Assembly (NCBI GenBank): GCA_016716385.1
Contig: JADJWL010000003.1
Coordinates: 434,001-498,000, forward strand
Length of the DNA stretch: 64,000 nt
Direction of reading: 5' to 3'
From: Bryobacterales bacterium
GTDB lineage: Bacteria > Acidobacteriota > Terriglobia > Bryobacterales > Bryobacteraceae
Shown here: positions 56,775 to 64,000 of the stretch, piece by piece
How the letters are laid out: every line of letters starts with the position of its first letter
Position numbering within the stretch: position 1 is the stretch's first letter
The notes under the pieces: model-generated
Database searches by the model: none
Seen by the model: only the letters and a program-made list of their open reading frames with translations
What the model was told of the DNA's origin: nothing
Made by a program: the position numbers and the translations under genes

Positions 56775-58948
56775 ACGTCATCATGGCCGGGTGGGCGCTG
56801 CTCCTCGCTTGTGCGGCTGGCGTGTCAGCTCAGGTAACCGAGAAGCGCGGTGACGATCCCTGGCCGACCCGCAACCAATTCCGGGCACGTGCGGACATCC
56901 GGGAAACGTCCGGCAAACCGGTCCTGGTGACCCTGACGGTTCCCGATCGCTTCAATCCGGATTCGGTTCGCATTTTCGGGCCCGGCCGGCAGGCGGTCCC
57001 CGCCAAGACCGAGTGGCGGCGTCCCGACGCCCGCTTTAGTTGGATTTCGCGCGGCCCCGGTGAGTATGCGATCTATTTCGACGTCCGCGGATCAGGGGAA
57101 ACCGAGCGCCTTGTCGAACCTGCCATGGTGGGTTCGGGCGACCGCATCACCTATGGCCAGCCGTCGCGCGGCAAGTTGTCTGTCGGGCTGTGGGCGTATC
57201 CGGCCGCGGTCGACATCGACGGCGACGGCGCCCTGGACCTGATTGTCTCCTGCGCGGACCGCCCTTACAACGGCACCTACCTGTTCCGCAATCTCGGCGG
57301 AAACCTGTTCGACCGCGCCGAGTTTCTCGGCCGCGGCCATAAGGAACTGACCGCCGCCGACTTCGACGGCGACGGCACGGTGGACCTTGTCGTCAGCGGC
57401 GGCTACTATCGCGACGTCCGCCGCAACCGCATGGCGGACTTCGTGCCCATCGATCTTCCGCGGGACTACTGGATCGGCCGCGATGACTTCTGGTATCCGG
57501 TGGACTGGGACGGCGACGGAGCCATCGACGTGCTCGCGGGCGTGAGCGACTGGCGCGACTACGGCTGGGACGACGCCTTCGATGCGGAGGGGAAATGGAC
57601 ACGCGGTCCGCTGCGCGGGCCGGTTTACTTCCACCGCAACCTCGGTACGTCCGCGCAGCCGCGCTATGCACCGCCGGTCCTGCTCCACGCCGCAGGCAGG
57701 CCGATCGATCAATATGGCAGCCCAGTACCGCAGCCGGTCGACTGGCTCGGCGTGGGGCGCCTCGATCTGCTCGCGGGCAGTTTCGTCGACGCGATCACGC
57801 TGTTCCGGAACAGCGGCACGCGGACGCAGCCGAGACTCGGGGCCGGGGAACTGCTGCCGTTCCGCCTGGAACTGTGCATGATCCAGCCGCGCGTTGTGGA
57901 CTGGCATGGCGATGGACGGCCCGCGTTGCTCGTGGGCGAGGAGGACGGGCGCGTGGCGGTGATCGAAAACCGCGTGCCGCCCGGCCGCGAGCCCGAGTTC
58001 CTCGCGCCGCGCCATCTGGAACAAGTGGACCCGCTGCTCAAGAGCGGCGCATTGTCGCGTCCCGTCGCTGCCGATTGGAACGGCGACGGCAAGCTCGACA
58101 TCATCGCCGGAAATTCGGCCGGCTACTTGCAGTTCTTCGAGAATACGGGAACCGCCGCCATGCCGGTCTTCACTGACCGCGGCTGTTTGCAGGCGGGAGG
58201 CCGCGTGATCCGGCACATGGCGGGACCGAACGGTTCCGTGCAGGGTCCCGCGGAGGAGAAGTGGGGCTACACGAACCCGTCGGTCGCAGACTGGGATCTG
58301 GACGGCCGGCCGGACATGCTGGTGAACGACATCACGGGCGCGGTCGTTTGGTACCGCAGTACTGGGACGGCGCTGGCGCCGGCCGAACCCGTCGAAGTGG
58401 CCTGGCCAGGCAAGCCGCCGAAACCGGACTGGGTGTGGTGGGAGCCGCGCGGGCATCAGCTCCTGACGCAATGGCGCACAACGCCGAAGGTCGTGGATTG
58501 GGACGGGGACGGGCTGCCCGATCTCGTCATGCTGAATCATCAGGGGTACCTTGCGCTGTTCCGCCGCGCACGGCGCGACGGCCGCCTTGTGCTGCTGCCT
58601 CCGGAGCGCATCTTCGTCCAGGCGAACGGCCGGTTTCTGCTGATGGCCAACGGGCGCGCGGGAGCCAGCGGCCGGCGCAAGATCGAACTCGCCGACTGGG
58701 ATGGCGACGGCGACCTCGACCTGATCACGGACTCGGCTGACGGTCCGGTCTGGTACGAGAACACGGGAGATCATCGCAAGCCGGTGATGGAGCTGCGCGG
58801 CCCGATCCTGAAGACGAAGTTTCAGGGTCACAATCCCACGCCCAACGTGGCGGACTGGAACGGCGACGGAAAACCCGACGTGATCGTGGGAGCTGAAGAC
58901 GGGTTCTTCTATTACTTTGAACGCTCGTTCATCGAGAGCGGCCGTTGA
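56771..58948 (+). CDS. Secreted FG-GAP/VCBS repeat protein
   Basis: 725 residues with a signal peptide (MAGWALLLACAAGVSA). A beta-sandwich-like N-terminus is followed by many FG-GAP units with calcium loops: DIDGDGALDLI, DFDGDGTVDLV, DWDGDGAIDVL, DWNGDGKLDII, DWDLDGRPDML, DWDGDGLPDLV, DWDGDGDLDLI, DWNGDGKPDVI. These form an integrin-like propeller used for adhesion or binding outside the cell. It starts at GTG 56771 (or ATG 56783), overlapping the response regulator, so it is co-expressed with the two-component system, which is unusual. Confidence 0.9.
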   Translation: MNVIMAGWALLLACAAGVSAQVTEKRGDDPWPTRNQFRARADIRETSGKPVLVTLTVPDRFNPDSVRIFGPGRQAVPAKTEWRRPDARFSWISRGPGEYAIYFDVRGSGETERLVEPAMVGSGDRITYGQPSRGKLSVGLWAYPAAVDIDGDGALDLIVSCADRPYNGTYLFRNLGGNLFDRAEFLGRGHKELTAADFDGDGTVDLVVSGGYYRDVRRNRMADFVPIDLPRDYWIGRDDFWYPVDWDGDGAIDVLAGVSDWRDYGWDDAFDAEGKWTRGPLRGPVYFHRNLGTSAQPRYAPPVLLHAAGRPIDQYGSPVPQPVDWLGVGRLDLLAGSFVDAITLFRNSGTRTQPRLGAGELLPFRLELCMIQPRVVDWHGDGRPALLVGEEDGRVAVIENRVPPGREPEFLAPRHLEQVDPLLKSGALSRPVAADWNGDGKLDIIAGNSAGYLQFFENTGTAAMPVFTDRGCLQAGGRVIRHMAGPNGSVQGPAEEKWGYTNPSVADWDLDGRPDMLVNDITGAVVWYRSTGTALAPAEPVEVAWPGKPPKPDWVWWEPRGHQLLTQWRTTPKVVDWDGDGLPDLVMLNHQGYLALFRRARRDGRLVLLPPERIFVQANGRFLLMANGRAGASGRRKIELADWDGDGDLDLITDSADGPVWYENTGDHRKPVMELRGPILKTKFQGHNPTPNVADWNGDGKPDVIVGAEDGFFYYFERSFIESGR

Positions 58949-58961
58949 GATGAATCCGCGG

Positions 58962-59408
58962 TCATTCCCCGCCGGGTTCGATGCAGCCGACCAGGCGCGT
59001 GGGCCGGCCGAGCGTGTCCGCGCAGGCGCGAACCCGGATGGTGACCGGCAGATAGCCCGCGCGGCCACACCAGAGACGGCACTGAAAACTCTCCGCGGCG
59101 AGCGCTTGCGGCTGGCGCAGGATGTGCGCGGCAAGTTCTTCACAATCGTCGGGATGGGTTTCGCGGTACAGCGTGTGCGGCGACGGTTCGCGGTCACCGG
59201 GTTCGAGGTCGAGCAACTGCCAGAGAGGGGGGCTCCACCAGCCGAGGCTGGCGGCGAAATCCCACAGCCAGATCGCCTGTCCGCTGACTTCGGCTAACGC
59301 GAGGAGCGCCTCCCACCCATCCCACAGCGGGGAGAAGGCTCTCGGCTCAATGCCCGCCTCTACGTCCAGTCGCTGCCGCAGCCGCTCCAGATTCGGGTCA
59401 GTCTCCAT
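58962..59408 (-). CDS. Stand-alone PAS-domain protein
   Basis: 148 residues. The body resembles one PAS fold: IWLWDFAASLGWWSPPLWQLLDLEPGD, then THPDDCEELAAHI and YLPVTIRVRACADTLGRPTRLVGCIEPG, the PAS/PAC pattern of fold-3 domains. No output domain is attached, so it may be a sensor or partner of a kinase elsewhere. It ends 13 nt from the convergent FG-GAP gene. A TATGCT lies about 23 nt upstream on the minus strand, close to the divergent M81 promoter. Confidence 0.65.
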   Translation of the reverse strand: METDPNLERLRQRLDVEAGIEPRAFSPLWDGWEALLALAEVSGQAIWLWDFAASLGWWSPPLWQLLDLEPGDREPSPHTLYRETHPDDCEELAAHILRQPQALAAESFQCRLWCGRAGYLPVTIRVRACADTLGRPTRLVGCIEPGGE

Positions 59409-59448
59409 GGCTCAGGTCCCTGACGCTCAGCATACTCCACTGGCAGCG

Positions 59449-59454
59449 TATGCT
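59449..59454 (+). promoter_or_regulatory. -10-like TATGCT before the M81 peptidase gene
   Basis: TATGCT ends 7 nt before ATG 59462 and overlaps an alternative ATG at 59450. This supports 59462 as the start and a leaderless transcript. Confidence 0.45.
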
Positions 59455-59461
59455 AGAAACC

Positions 59462-61015
59462 ATGAAGCACCGGTTAGCAATCATTCTCCTCCTCCTGGCA
59501 ACGCTGTCCGCGGCAGCCCTGGCGCAATCGACTAAGCCGCGCATCGCGGTTGGGGGGCTGAGCGCCGAATCGAATTCGCTCTATCCGCGGGCGGTCCCGA
59601 TGCGCGAGTCGCGGGAGAACGTGAGCCGCGAGCAGTGGATGGCCGACGCGCTCAAGGCGAGCACGATCGCAAGCGGCGTCGTGGAGGCCTCGCAGCAGCT
59701 CGGGCTCGAAATCTATCCCGTGGTCCGCGGTGGGGCCAGCTTCCTTGGTTACGTCGAGAAAAAGTCCTTCGATCAGTTGCTCGATAAGCTGGTCAACCAG
59801 ATCAAGACAACGAAGCCGCCGTTCGACGGCGTGATCCTGACACTGCACGGCGCGATGGTGGTGGACGGTTACCCGCACGGGGACGCCGAAGTGGTCCGGC
59901 GCGTCCGCGAGGCCATGGGTCCGAAGTTCCCGATCGTCGTCACGCACGACTTCCATGCCAATGTATCGGAGGATATCGTCAAGTACTCCAACGTGCTGAT
60001 CACCTACAAAGAGAACCCGCACCTCGATACGAAGCCGCGCGGCATTCAGGCGGCGACGATTATGGACGGGATGGTCCGCGGGAAGATCAAGCCGGTGCAG
60101 GCCATCGCCAAGCCGCCGATGATCGTGAACCTGGTCTACCAGAACACCTTCGCCCCGCCGTTCAAGCCGATCACCGATGAGAGCCGGCGGCTGGAGCGGG
60201 AGAATCCGAAGATCCTCGCCGCGAGCGTGCCGGGCGGCTACCAGTGGGCGGACGTCCCGGCGATCGGGCCGAGCGCGATTGTCGTCACCGATAACGATCC
60301 GGAACTGGCCCAGCGCGAAGCAAAGCGCTTGAGCGACATGCTGTGGGCGATCCGCGAGCAGACGGTGCTGCGGGCGCCGGACCCGGCGACCGCAGTGCGC
60401 GACGCGATGCGGAGCGATAAGTTCCCCGTGGTGCTGATGGATACGGGTGACAACATCGGCGGCGGCTCGGCGGGCGACGGCACGTTCATCCTCGCGGAGC
60501 TTGTGCGGCAGAAGGCGGAAGGCTGGGTGGTGGTGATCTCCGACCGCGAAGCCAACGCGGCGGCGTTCAAGGCCGGCGTGGGCGGAGCGTTCGACCAGAT
60601 GGTTGGCGGCAAGACGGACAAGATCCACGGCGATCCGGTGCACATTCGCGGCCGCGTGAAGTCTCTGCATGACGGGCAGTACGTCGAATTGGAAGTCCGT
60701 CACGGCGGCGGCCGGTACAGAGGGATGGGCCTGACGTCGGTGATCGAAGTCGAAGGCTCGACGCGCGACCTGCCGAACCTGCTGCTGCTGACGAACGGGC
60801 CGAGCAGTCCCAACAGCCTGCACCAGTTGATCAGCAACGGCGTCTATCCGGAGCGCCAGCGGATCCTGGTGGCGAAGGGCACGACGGCGCCACGCGCGGC
60901 GTATGAGCCGGTCGCGGCGAAGATCGTCGAGGTGAACTCCGGCGGGGCCACCGACGTGAACCCGCGGCGGTTCACCTACAAGCACGTGCGGCGGCCGTTG
61001 TTCGGATTGGATTAG
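59462..61015 (+). CDS. Secreted M81-family (MlrC-like) metallopeptidase
   Basis: 517 residues with a signal peptide (HRLAIILLLLATLSAAALA). The M81 features are IAVGGLSAESNSLYP, LTLHGAMVVDGYPHGDAEVVRRVREAMGP, VTHDFHANVS, and MDTGDNIGGGSAGDGT in the C-terminal half. MlrC is the final linear peptidase of microcystin degradation; most family members have unknown peptide or amide substrates. It is normally cytoplasmic in cyanotoxin degraders, so the signal peptide is notable. It lies 24 nt before an exported PLP enzyme gene, which has its own -10-like box. Confidence 0.92.
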   Translation: MKHRLAIILLLLATLSAAALAQSTKPRIAVGGLSAESNSLYPRAVPMRESRENVSREQWMADALKASTIASGVVEASQQLGLEIYPVVRGGASFLGYVEKKSFDQLLDKLVNQIKTTKPPFDGVILTLHGAMVVDGYPHGDAEVVRRVREAMGPKFPIVVTHDFHANVSEDIVKYSNVLITYKENPHLDTKPRGIQAATIMDGMVRGKIKPVQAIAKPPMIVNLVYQNTFAPPFKPITDESRRLERENPKILAASVPGGYQWADVPAIGPSAIVVTDNDPELAQREAKRLSDMLWAIREQTVLRAPDPATAVRDAMRSDKFPVVLMDTGDNIGGGSAGDGTFILAELVRQKAEGWVVVISDREANAAAFKAGVGGAFDQMVGGKTDKIHGDPVHIRGRVKSLHDGQYVELEVRHGGGRYRGMGLTSVIEVEGSTRDLPNLLLLTNGPSSPNSLHQLISNGVYPERQRILVAKGTTAPRAAYEPVAAKIVEVNSGGATDVNPRRFTYKHVRRPLFGLD

Positions 61016-61026
61016 CGCGCATCTGA

Positions 61027-61032
61027 TATTCT
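61027..61032 (+). promoter_or_regulatory. -10-like TATTCT before the PLP enzyme gene
   Basis: TATTCT ends 7 nt before ATG 61040. No RBS is present, so the transcript may be leaderless. Confidence 0.45.
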
Positions 61033-61039
61033 GGCGCCG

Positions 61040-62203
61040 ATGACCAGACGTACGTTTTGCGGGACCGCCGCGGCTCTTCCCGCGGCCGCCCACACGGCAC
61101 AAGGCGCGGCGGGATTCCCCACGCCGCGCATCTACCAGCAATTGGGACTCAAGGCGTTCATCAACGCCACCGGACACGTGACCACTCTCGGCGGCAGCGT
61201 GATGCCTCCCGAAGTTCTTGCCGCCATGACCGAGGCGTCGAAGTCCTTCATCATGGTCGAGGAGTTGTACCACGCCGCGGGCAGGCGGATTGCCGAGCTC
61301 ACGGGCGCCGAAGCCGCCCTGGTGACGTCGGGCGCCGCCGCTTCGATTGTGCTGGGGACCGCGGCCTGTATGACCGGGACCAACCGGGAGAAGGTGCTCC
61401 AGCTTCCGGATACCTCCGGAATGAAAGACGAGGTCCTGACTCCGGCAATTCCCGGCCTCAACTGGATCCGCTACGTGAAGATCGCGGGAGCCGTGCTCGT
61501 GCAGTTTGAGGACGAGGCGGACATGCGCCGGAAGCTCTCCAACCGGTCGGCGATGGTGCTCTACCTCCCTTCATTCCATGGCCGCCAGCACGCGATCGAG
61601 CCGTTGATCGCGGTGGCGAAGAGCGCGAACGTGCCGTTCATGGTGGATGCCGCCGACGAACTGCCGCCCGAGGACAACCTGCGGACCTTTCATCGCAAGG
61701 GCGCGGACCTGGTGGCGTTCAGCGGGGGTAAGGGCCTGCGGGGTCCACAGTGCACGGGCCTGCTGCTGGGCCGCAAGGACCTGATCGACGCCGCCTACCT
61801 CAACAACTCCCCGAACAACGGGATCGGGCGGCCGATGAAGGTCGGGAAAGAGGAGATCGCCGGTCTGCTGACCGCCGTCGAGCTGTACGTGAAGCGTGAC
61901 CACGCGGCCGAGCAGTCCCGCTGGAACAAGCAGCTGCAGTTCATTGCGGACGCCGTCCGCGGCGTGCCCGGGGTCCGGACGGAGATGTTCGAGGAGCAGT
62001 TCACCGGGAAAGGCAGCCGCCTGCGCATCCAGCTTCCCGAGGGGCGCCTCAGCGGACGCGACGTCTACCAGCGTCTTTGGGAGGGGGAACCGGGGATCCG
62101 TGTCCGCACCGAGAGCACCGCGATCGTGATCAACCCGCAGACGGTGCAACCGGGCGAAGAGCGGTGGATCGCGCGAAGGGTAGCGGAAGTCCTCAAGGCT
62201 TGA
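61040..62203 (+). CDS. Exported SelA-like PLP-dependent enzyme
   Basis: 387 residues. Twin-arginine-like leader (MTRRTFCGTAAALPAAAHT). The fold is type I PLP: INATGHVTTLGGSVMPPEV and AALVTSGAAASIVLG (phosphate region), MVDAADELPP (Asp for the pyridine N), and the PLP lysine K231 in FSGGKGLRGPQCTG. It resembles the SelA/D-glucosaminate-6-phosphate ammonia-lyase group. The reaction is unknown. Tat export would fit a protein that must fold with its cofactor before transport. A decayed copy of its 3' end lies 680 nt downstream. Confidence 0.88.
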   Translation: MTRRTFCGTAAALPAAAHTAQGAAGFPTPRIYQQLGLKAFINATGHVTTLGGSVMPPEVLAAMTEASKSFIMVEELYHAAGRRIAELTGAEAALVTSGAAASIVLGTAACMTGTNREKVLQLPDTSGMKDEVLTPAIPGLNWIRYVKIAGAVLVQFEDEADMRRKLSNRSAMVLYLPSFHGRQHAIEPLIAVAKSANVPFMVDAADELPPEDNLRTFHRKGADLVAFSGGKGLRGPQCTGLLLGRKDLIDAAYLNNSPNNGIGRPMKVGKEEIAGLLTAVELYVKRDHAAEQSRWNKQLQFIADAVRGVPGVRTEMFEEQFTGKGSRLRIQLPEGRLSGRDVYQRLWEGEPGIRVRTESTAIVINPQTVQPGEERWIARRVAEVLKA

Positions 62204-62287
62204 GGGAGTCCGCGCCGAATTTCGAAATCATCGCTTACGGCCGGCGACGGCCAAAACCGGATAAGCTGATAAGCTGAATAGCGCCCT

Positions 62288-62785
62288 ATGCAACCGCAAG
62301 AAGCTAAGACCATCACCGAGTTTCTGACAGCCGACTTCGCCGCCGAGATGCAGACGACGTTGCGGGTCATCGAAGCCGTTCCGAACGACAACCTGGGCTA
62401 CCAGCCCGACCCGAAATCCAAGACCGGTCTGGGCCTGGTTCGCCACATCACCCTGGAAGACGAGTGGCTGCTCAACTGCATCGCGGACGGCGTCGTCGTA
62501 CCTCCGCCGGACGACTCCGACGCCTGCGGCATCATGACGCCGGCCGACGCGAGCGCCCGGTACGCGGACGGGGTGAACAAGGCCCTGGACCGCGTGCGAG
62601 CGATGTCCGGGGAGCAGTTGGCCGCCGAGATCGACTTCTTCGGGATGATGCAGTTGCCCGCCGTCAGCATGTTGGGCATGGCGCTGAAGCACTCGGTCCA
62701 CCACCGCGGCCAGCTCAGCTCTTACCTGCGGGCGATGGGCGGCAAGGTGCCCGGCATCTACGGTCCGAGCGCGGACACACAGTAA
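62288..62785 (+). CDS. DinB-family putative metal-dependent protein
   Basis: 165 residues of the DinB four-helix-bundle fold. Metal-ligand histidines are in LVRHITLEDEW and in KHSVHHRGQLSSYLRAMG near the C-terminus. Members include thiol transferases using bacillithiol or mycothiol, but many have no known activity. Upstream, two copies of TAAGCT (62262-62267 and 62270-62275) form an 8-bp tandem repeat 12 nt or more before the ATG at 62288. The gene sits between the PLP enzyme gene and its decayed copy. Confidence 0.88.
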   Translation: MQPQEAKTITEFLTADFAAEMQTTLRVIEAVPNDNLGYQPDPKSKTGLGLVRHITLEDEWLLNCIADGVVVPPPDDSDACGIMTPADASARYADGVNKALDRVRAMSGEQLAAEIDFFGMMQLPAVSMLGMALKHSVHHRGQLSSYLRAMGGKVPGIYGPSADTQ

Positions 62786-62802
62786 AGTTGACGTTCGGCG
62801 GA

Positions 62803-62886
62803 CGGCGGCGTGCCTGGTGTCCGGATGGAACCGGCGAGGAACCGTGGATCGCGCGAAGGGTGACGGCAGTCCTCAAGGCTTGGTGT
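62803..62886 (+). pseudogene. Decayed partial copy of the SelA-like gene
   Basis: 62841-62890 lines up base for base with 62161-62210 (offset 680), including GCGCGAAGGG and CCTCAAGGCT exactly. Just before it, 62803-62826 resembles 61959-61982 (the coding region for RGVPGVRT), so about 157 nt in between is missing. The two parts are in different frames. It is a remnant of a tandem duplication, and its end overlaps the 3' end of the sulfatase gene. Confidence 0.65.
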
Positions 62887-64000
62887 AGTCCGCTCCGGTG
62901 AGGCTCGTCAGGACGGATTGCTGCCAGTCACGCAGCTCGCGCGCCATCGCGGCCGCGGCGGATGTGTTCTCCGGCGCGACGTTGCGGGCCTCGCCCGGAT
63001 CCTGGCGAATGTCGTAGAGTTCGTGCGCCTGTCCGGACGCGGCCTGCACGACCAGCTTCCAACGGTTGTCGAGAAGCGCGGCGCTGCCGGCGAAATCTTC
63101 CGGCTTGATCTCCGGATGGACGAAATTCGAGAAGTCGCGCGTCAGTTTGCCGTCGCGGGGCGTCCTGGTGGGCGTGGTGCCTTCTTGCTGTTCCGCTGAA
63201 AGATACGGTTTCGCGCCCGTATCCCGCTCGCGCCGTGCCACGTATTGCCAGAAGCGAATGGGGCTGGGCCGGCTCTGCATGTTGCCTTCGAGCAAGGGAC
63301 GCAGGCTGATTCCGTCGAGCGGACGGGAAGGCAGCGGCTGCCCGGTGAGGTCGCATAGCGTCGGCAGCGTGTCGGTCGTGACCGCGTGAACGCTGGTCGC
63401 AACTGGCTTCGGAATCCTGGCCGGCCATTCGAGCACGCCAGGAACCAGGATGCCTCCCTGGTACATCTGCCCCTTGTGGCCGCGGAGAGGCATGTCGAGT
63501 GCGCCCTCCGGAGGAACTCCGTTGTCGCCGTAATACCAGAAGAGCGTGTTTTCCCGCAGGCCGGACTTCTGGAGGAAGGTGCGCAACTGGCCGATCGACC
63601 GGTCCATAGCCGTGATCTCAGCGAAGCGCGCCTGCAAGTCCGGCGGCGCATCTTTGTACAGAGCCATGTCGCGGCTCAGGCCGAGGTACGGGGAATGCGG
63701 CGAGCCGAACCAGATTACGGTGAAGAACGGCTTGTGGTTCTGACCCGCCTGGCGGATGAAGCGCATGGCGTCCTTCACGACGATCTCGGAGCTTTCCCCC
63801 TTGTACTGCCGCGGCGGACCGCCGTTGCGCGACAGGTGCGGGTCCAGTTCGAAGAAGTTGTCGTGCGAGAGCCACTCGTCGAAGCCCATCCGGCCCGGAT
63901 TCGTCGGTGAATCGGCCTTCACCGGGCCGAGGTGCCACTTGCCGAAGTGCCCGCACGCGTAGCCCGCGCGGCGCAGGATCTGGGCGATCGAAATCTCTTC
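62873..64000 (-). CDS. Sulfatase, 5' end beyond the window
   Basis: Partial: 375 residues are visible, and the frame runs open to the window edge. GYACGHFGKWHLGP is sulfatase motif 2; the signature CxPSR would lie further upstream, outside the window. Then FFTVIWFGSPHSPYLG, FWYYGDNGVPPEGALDMPLRGHKG (metal site) and a C-terminal domain with LYDIRQDPGEARN. A GTG at 63922 is internal and not the start. The stop falls inside the decayed PLP gene copy, so the 3' end may have been reshaped by that duplication. Confidence 0.9.
   Translation of the reverse strand, partial: EEISIAQILRRAGYACGHFGKWHLGPVKADSPTNPGRMGFDEWLSHDNFFELDPHLSRNGGPPRQYKGESSEIVVKDAMRFIRQAGQNHKPFFTVIWFGSPHSPYLGLSRDMALYKDAPPDLQARFAEITAMDRSIGQLRTFLQKSGLRENTLFWYYGDNGVPPEGALDMPLRGHKGQMYQGGILVPGVLEWPARIPKPVATSVHAVTTDTLPTLCDLTGQPLPSRPLDGISLRPLLEGNMQSRPSPIRFWQYVARRERDTGAKPYLSAEQQEGTTPTRTPRDGKLTRDFSNFVHPEIKPEDFAGSAALLDNRWKLVVQAASGQAHELYDIRQDPGEARNVAPENTSAAAAMARELRDWQQSVLTSLTGADYTKP

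Overview
The window is a GC-rich, densely coding chromosomal segment, most likely from an Acidobacteriota bacterium of the Bryobacterales/Solibacter type. The clearest taxonomic pointer is the C-terminal domain of the protein at 19325-20386, which has the features of the TIGR03437 domain that is expanded in Solibacter-like genomes. Supporting signs are several Cys-type sulfatases, a PSD1 (DUF1549/DUF1553) plus DUF1501 pair, a DUF1080 protein, an M81 peptidase, and many twin-arginine-like or Sec signals on enzymes that are normally cytoplasmic. I found no rRNA, tRNA, CRISPR array, phage or insertion sequence. Intergenic gaps are short and most neighbouring genes overlap by 1-34 nt.

Layout. 1-4.7 kb: malic enzyme with a structured leader, a YbaK-type deacylase, small membrane proteins and a PQQ-like propeller. 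4.8-6.9 kb: membrane pyrophosphatase of the K+-dependent type. 6.9-10.1 kb: an enolase-superfamily enzyme divergent from a Gfo/Idh/MocA dehydrogenase and a DUF1080 protein, probably carbohydrate catabolism. 10.2-13.3 kb: a secreted small protein, an M48 protease and a CHASE2 adenylate/guanylate cyclase. 13.3-18.8 kb: housekeeping genes (lysC, cmk, gnd) around an apparently exported hydroxyacid dehydrogenase. 18.9-20.4 kb: two secreted cohesin-like proteins. 20.4-25 kb: recX and a cell-envelope block (YtxH protein, coiled-coil protein, CpsB-like phosphatase, NfrB-like glycosyltransferase with a c-di-GMP-type MshEN domain, bactofilin). 25-28 kb: class I aldolase, ribF, metallo-beta-lactamase-fold hydrolase. 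28-34.9 kb: a tightly overlapping run of mazG, GNAT acyltransferase, MenC/N-succinylamino acid racemase, two transporters, an SDR and two membrane proteins.

34.9-48.5 kb is the accessory, catabolic part: two overlapping sulfatases, an M28 peptidase, a miniature penicillin-binding protein, an amidohydrolase lipoprotein, a frameshifted EamA transporter, then the PSD1 / DUF1501 / sulfatase / beta-propeller cassette. 48.5-58.9 kb holds a CzcCBA-type heavy-metal efflux operon divergent from a histidine kinase and a sigma-54 response regulator (ZraSR-like arrangement), followed by an FG-GAP repeat protein. 59-64 kb has a PAS protein, an M81 peptidase, an exported SelA-like PLP enzyme, a DinB protein, a decayed partial copy of the PLP gene, and a sulfatase cut by the window end.

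Two features recur. Many genes carry a TANNNT -10-like hexamer only 6-10 nt before the start codon and have no Shine-Dalgarno sequence, which suggests leaderless or near-leaderless transcripts. Convergent genes nearly touch (2-28 nt, one 25-nt overlap) without visible intrinsic terminators.
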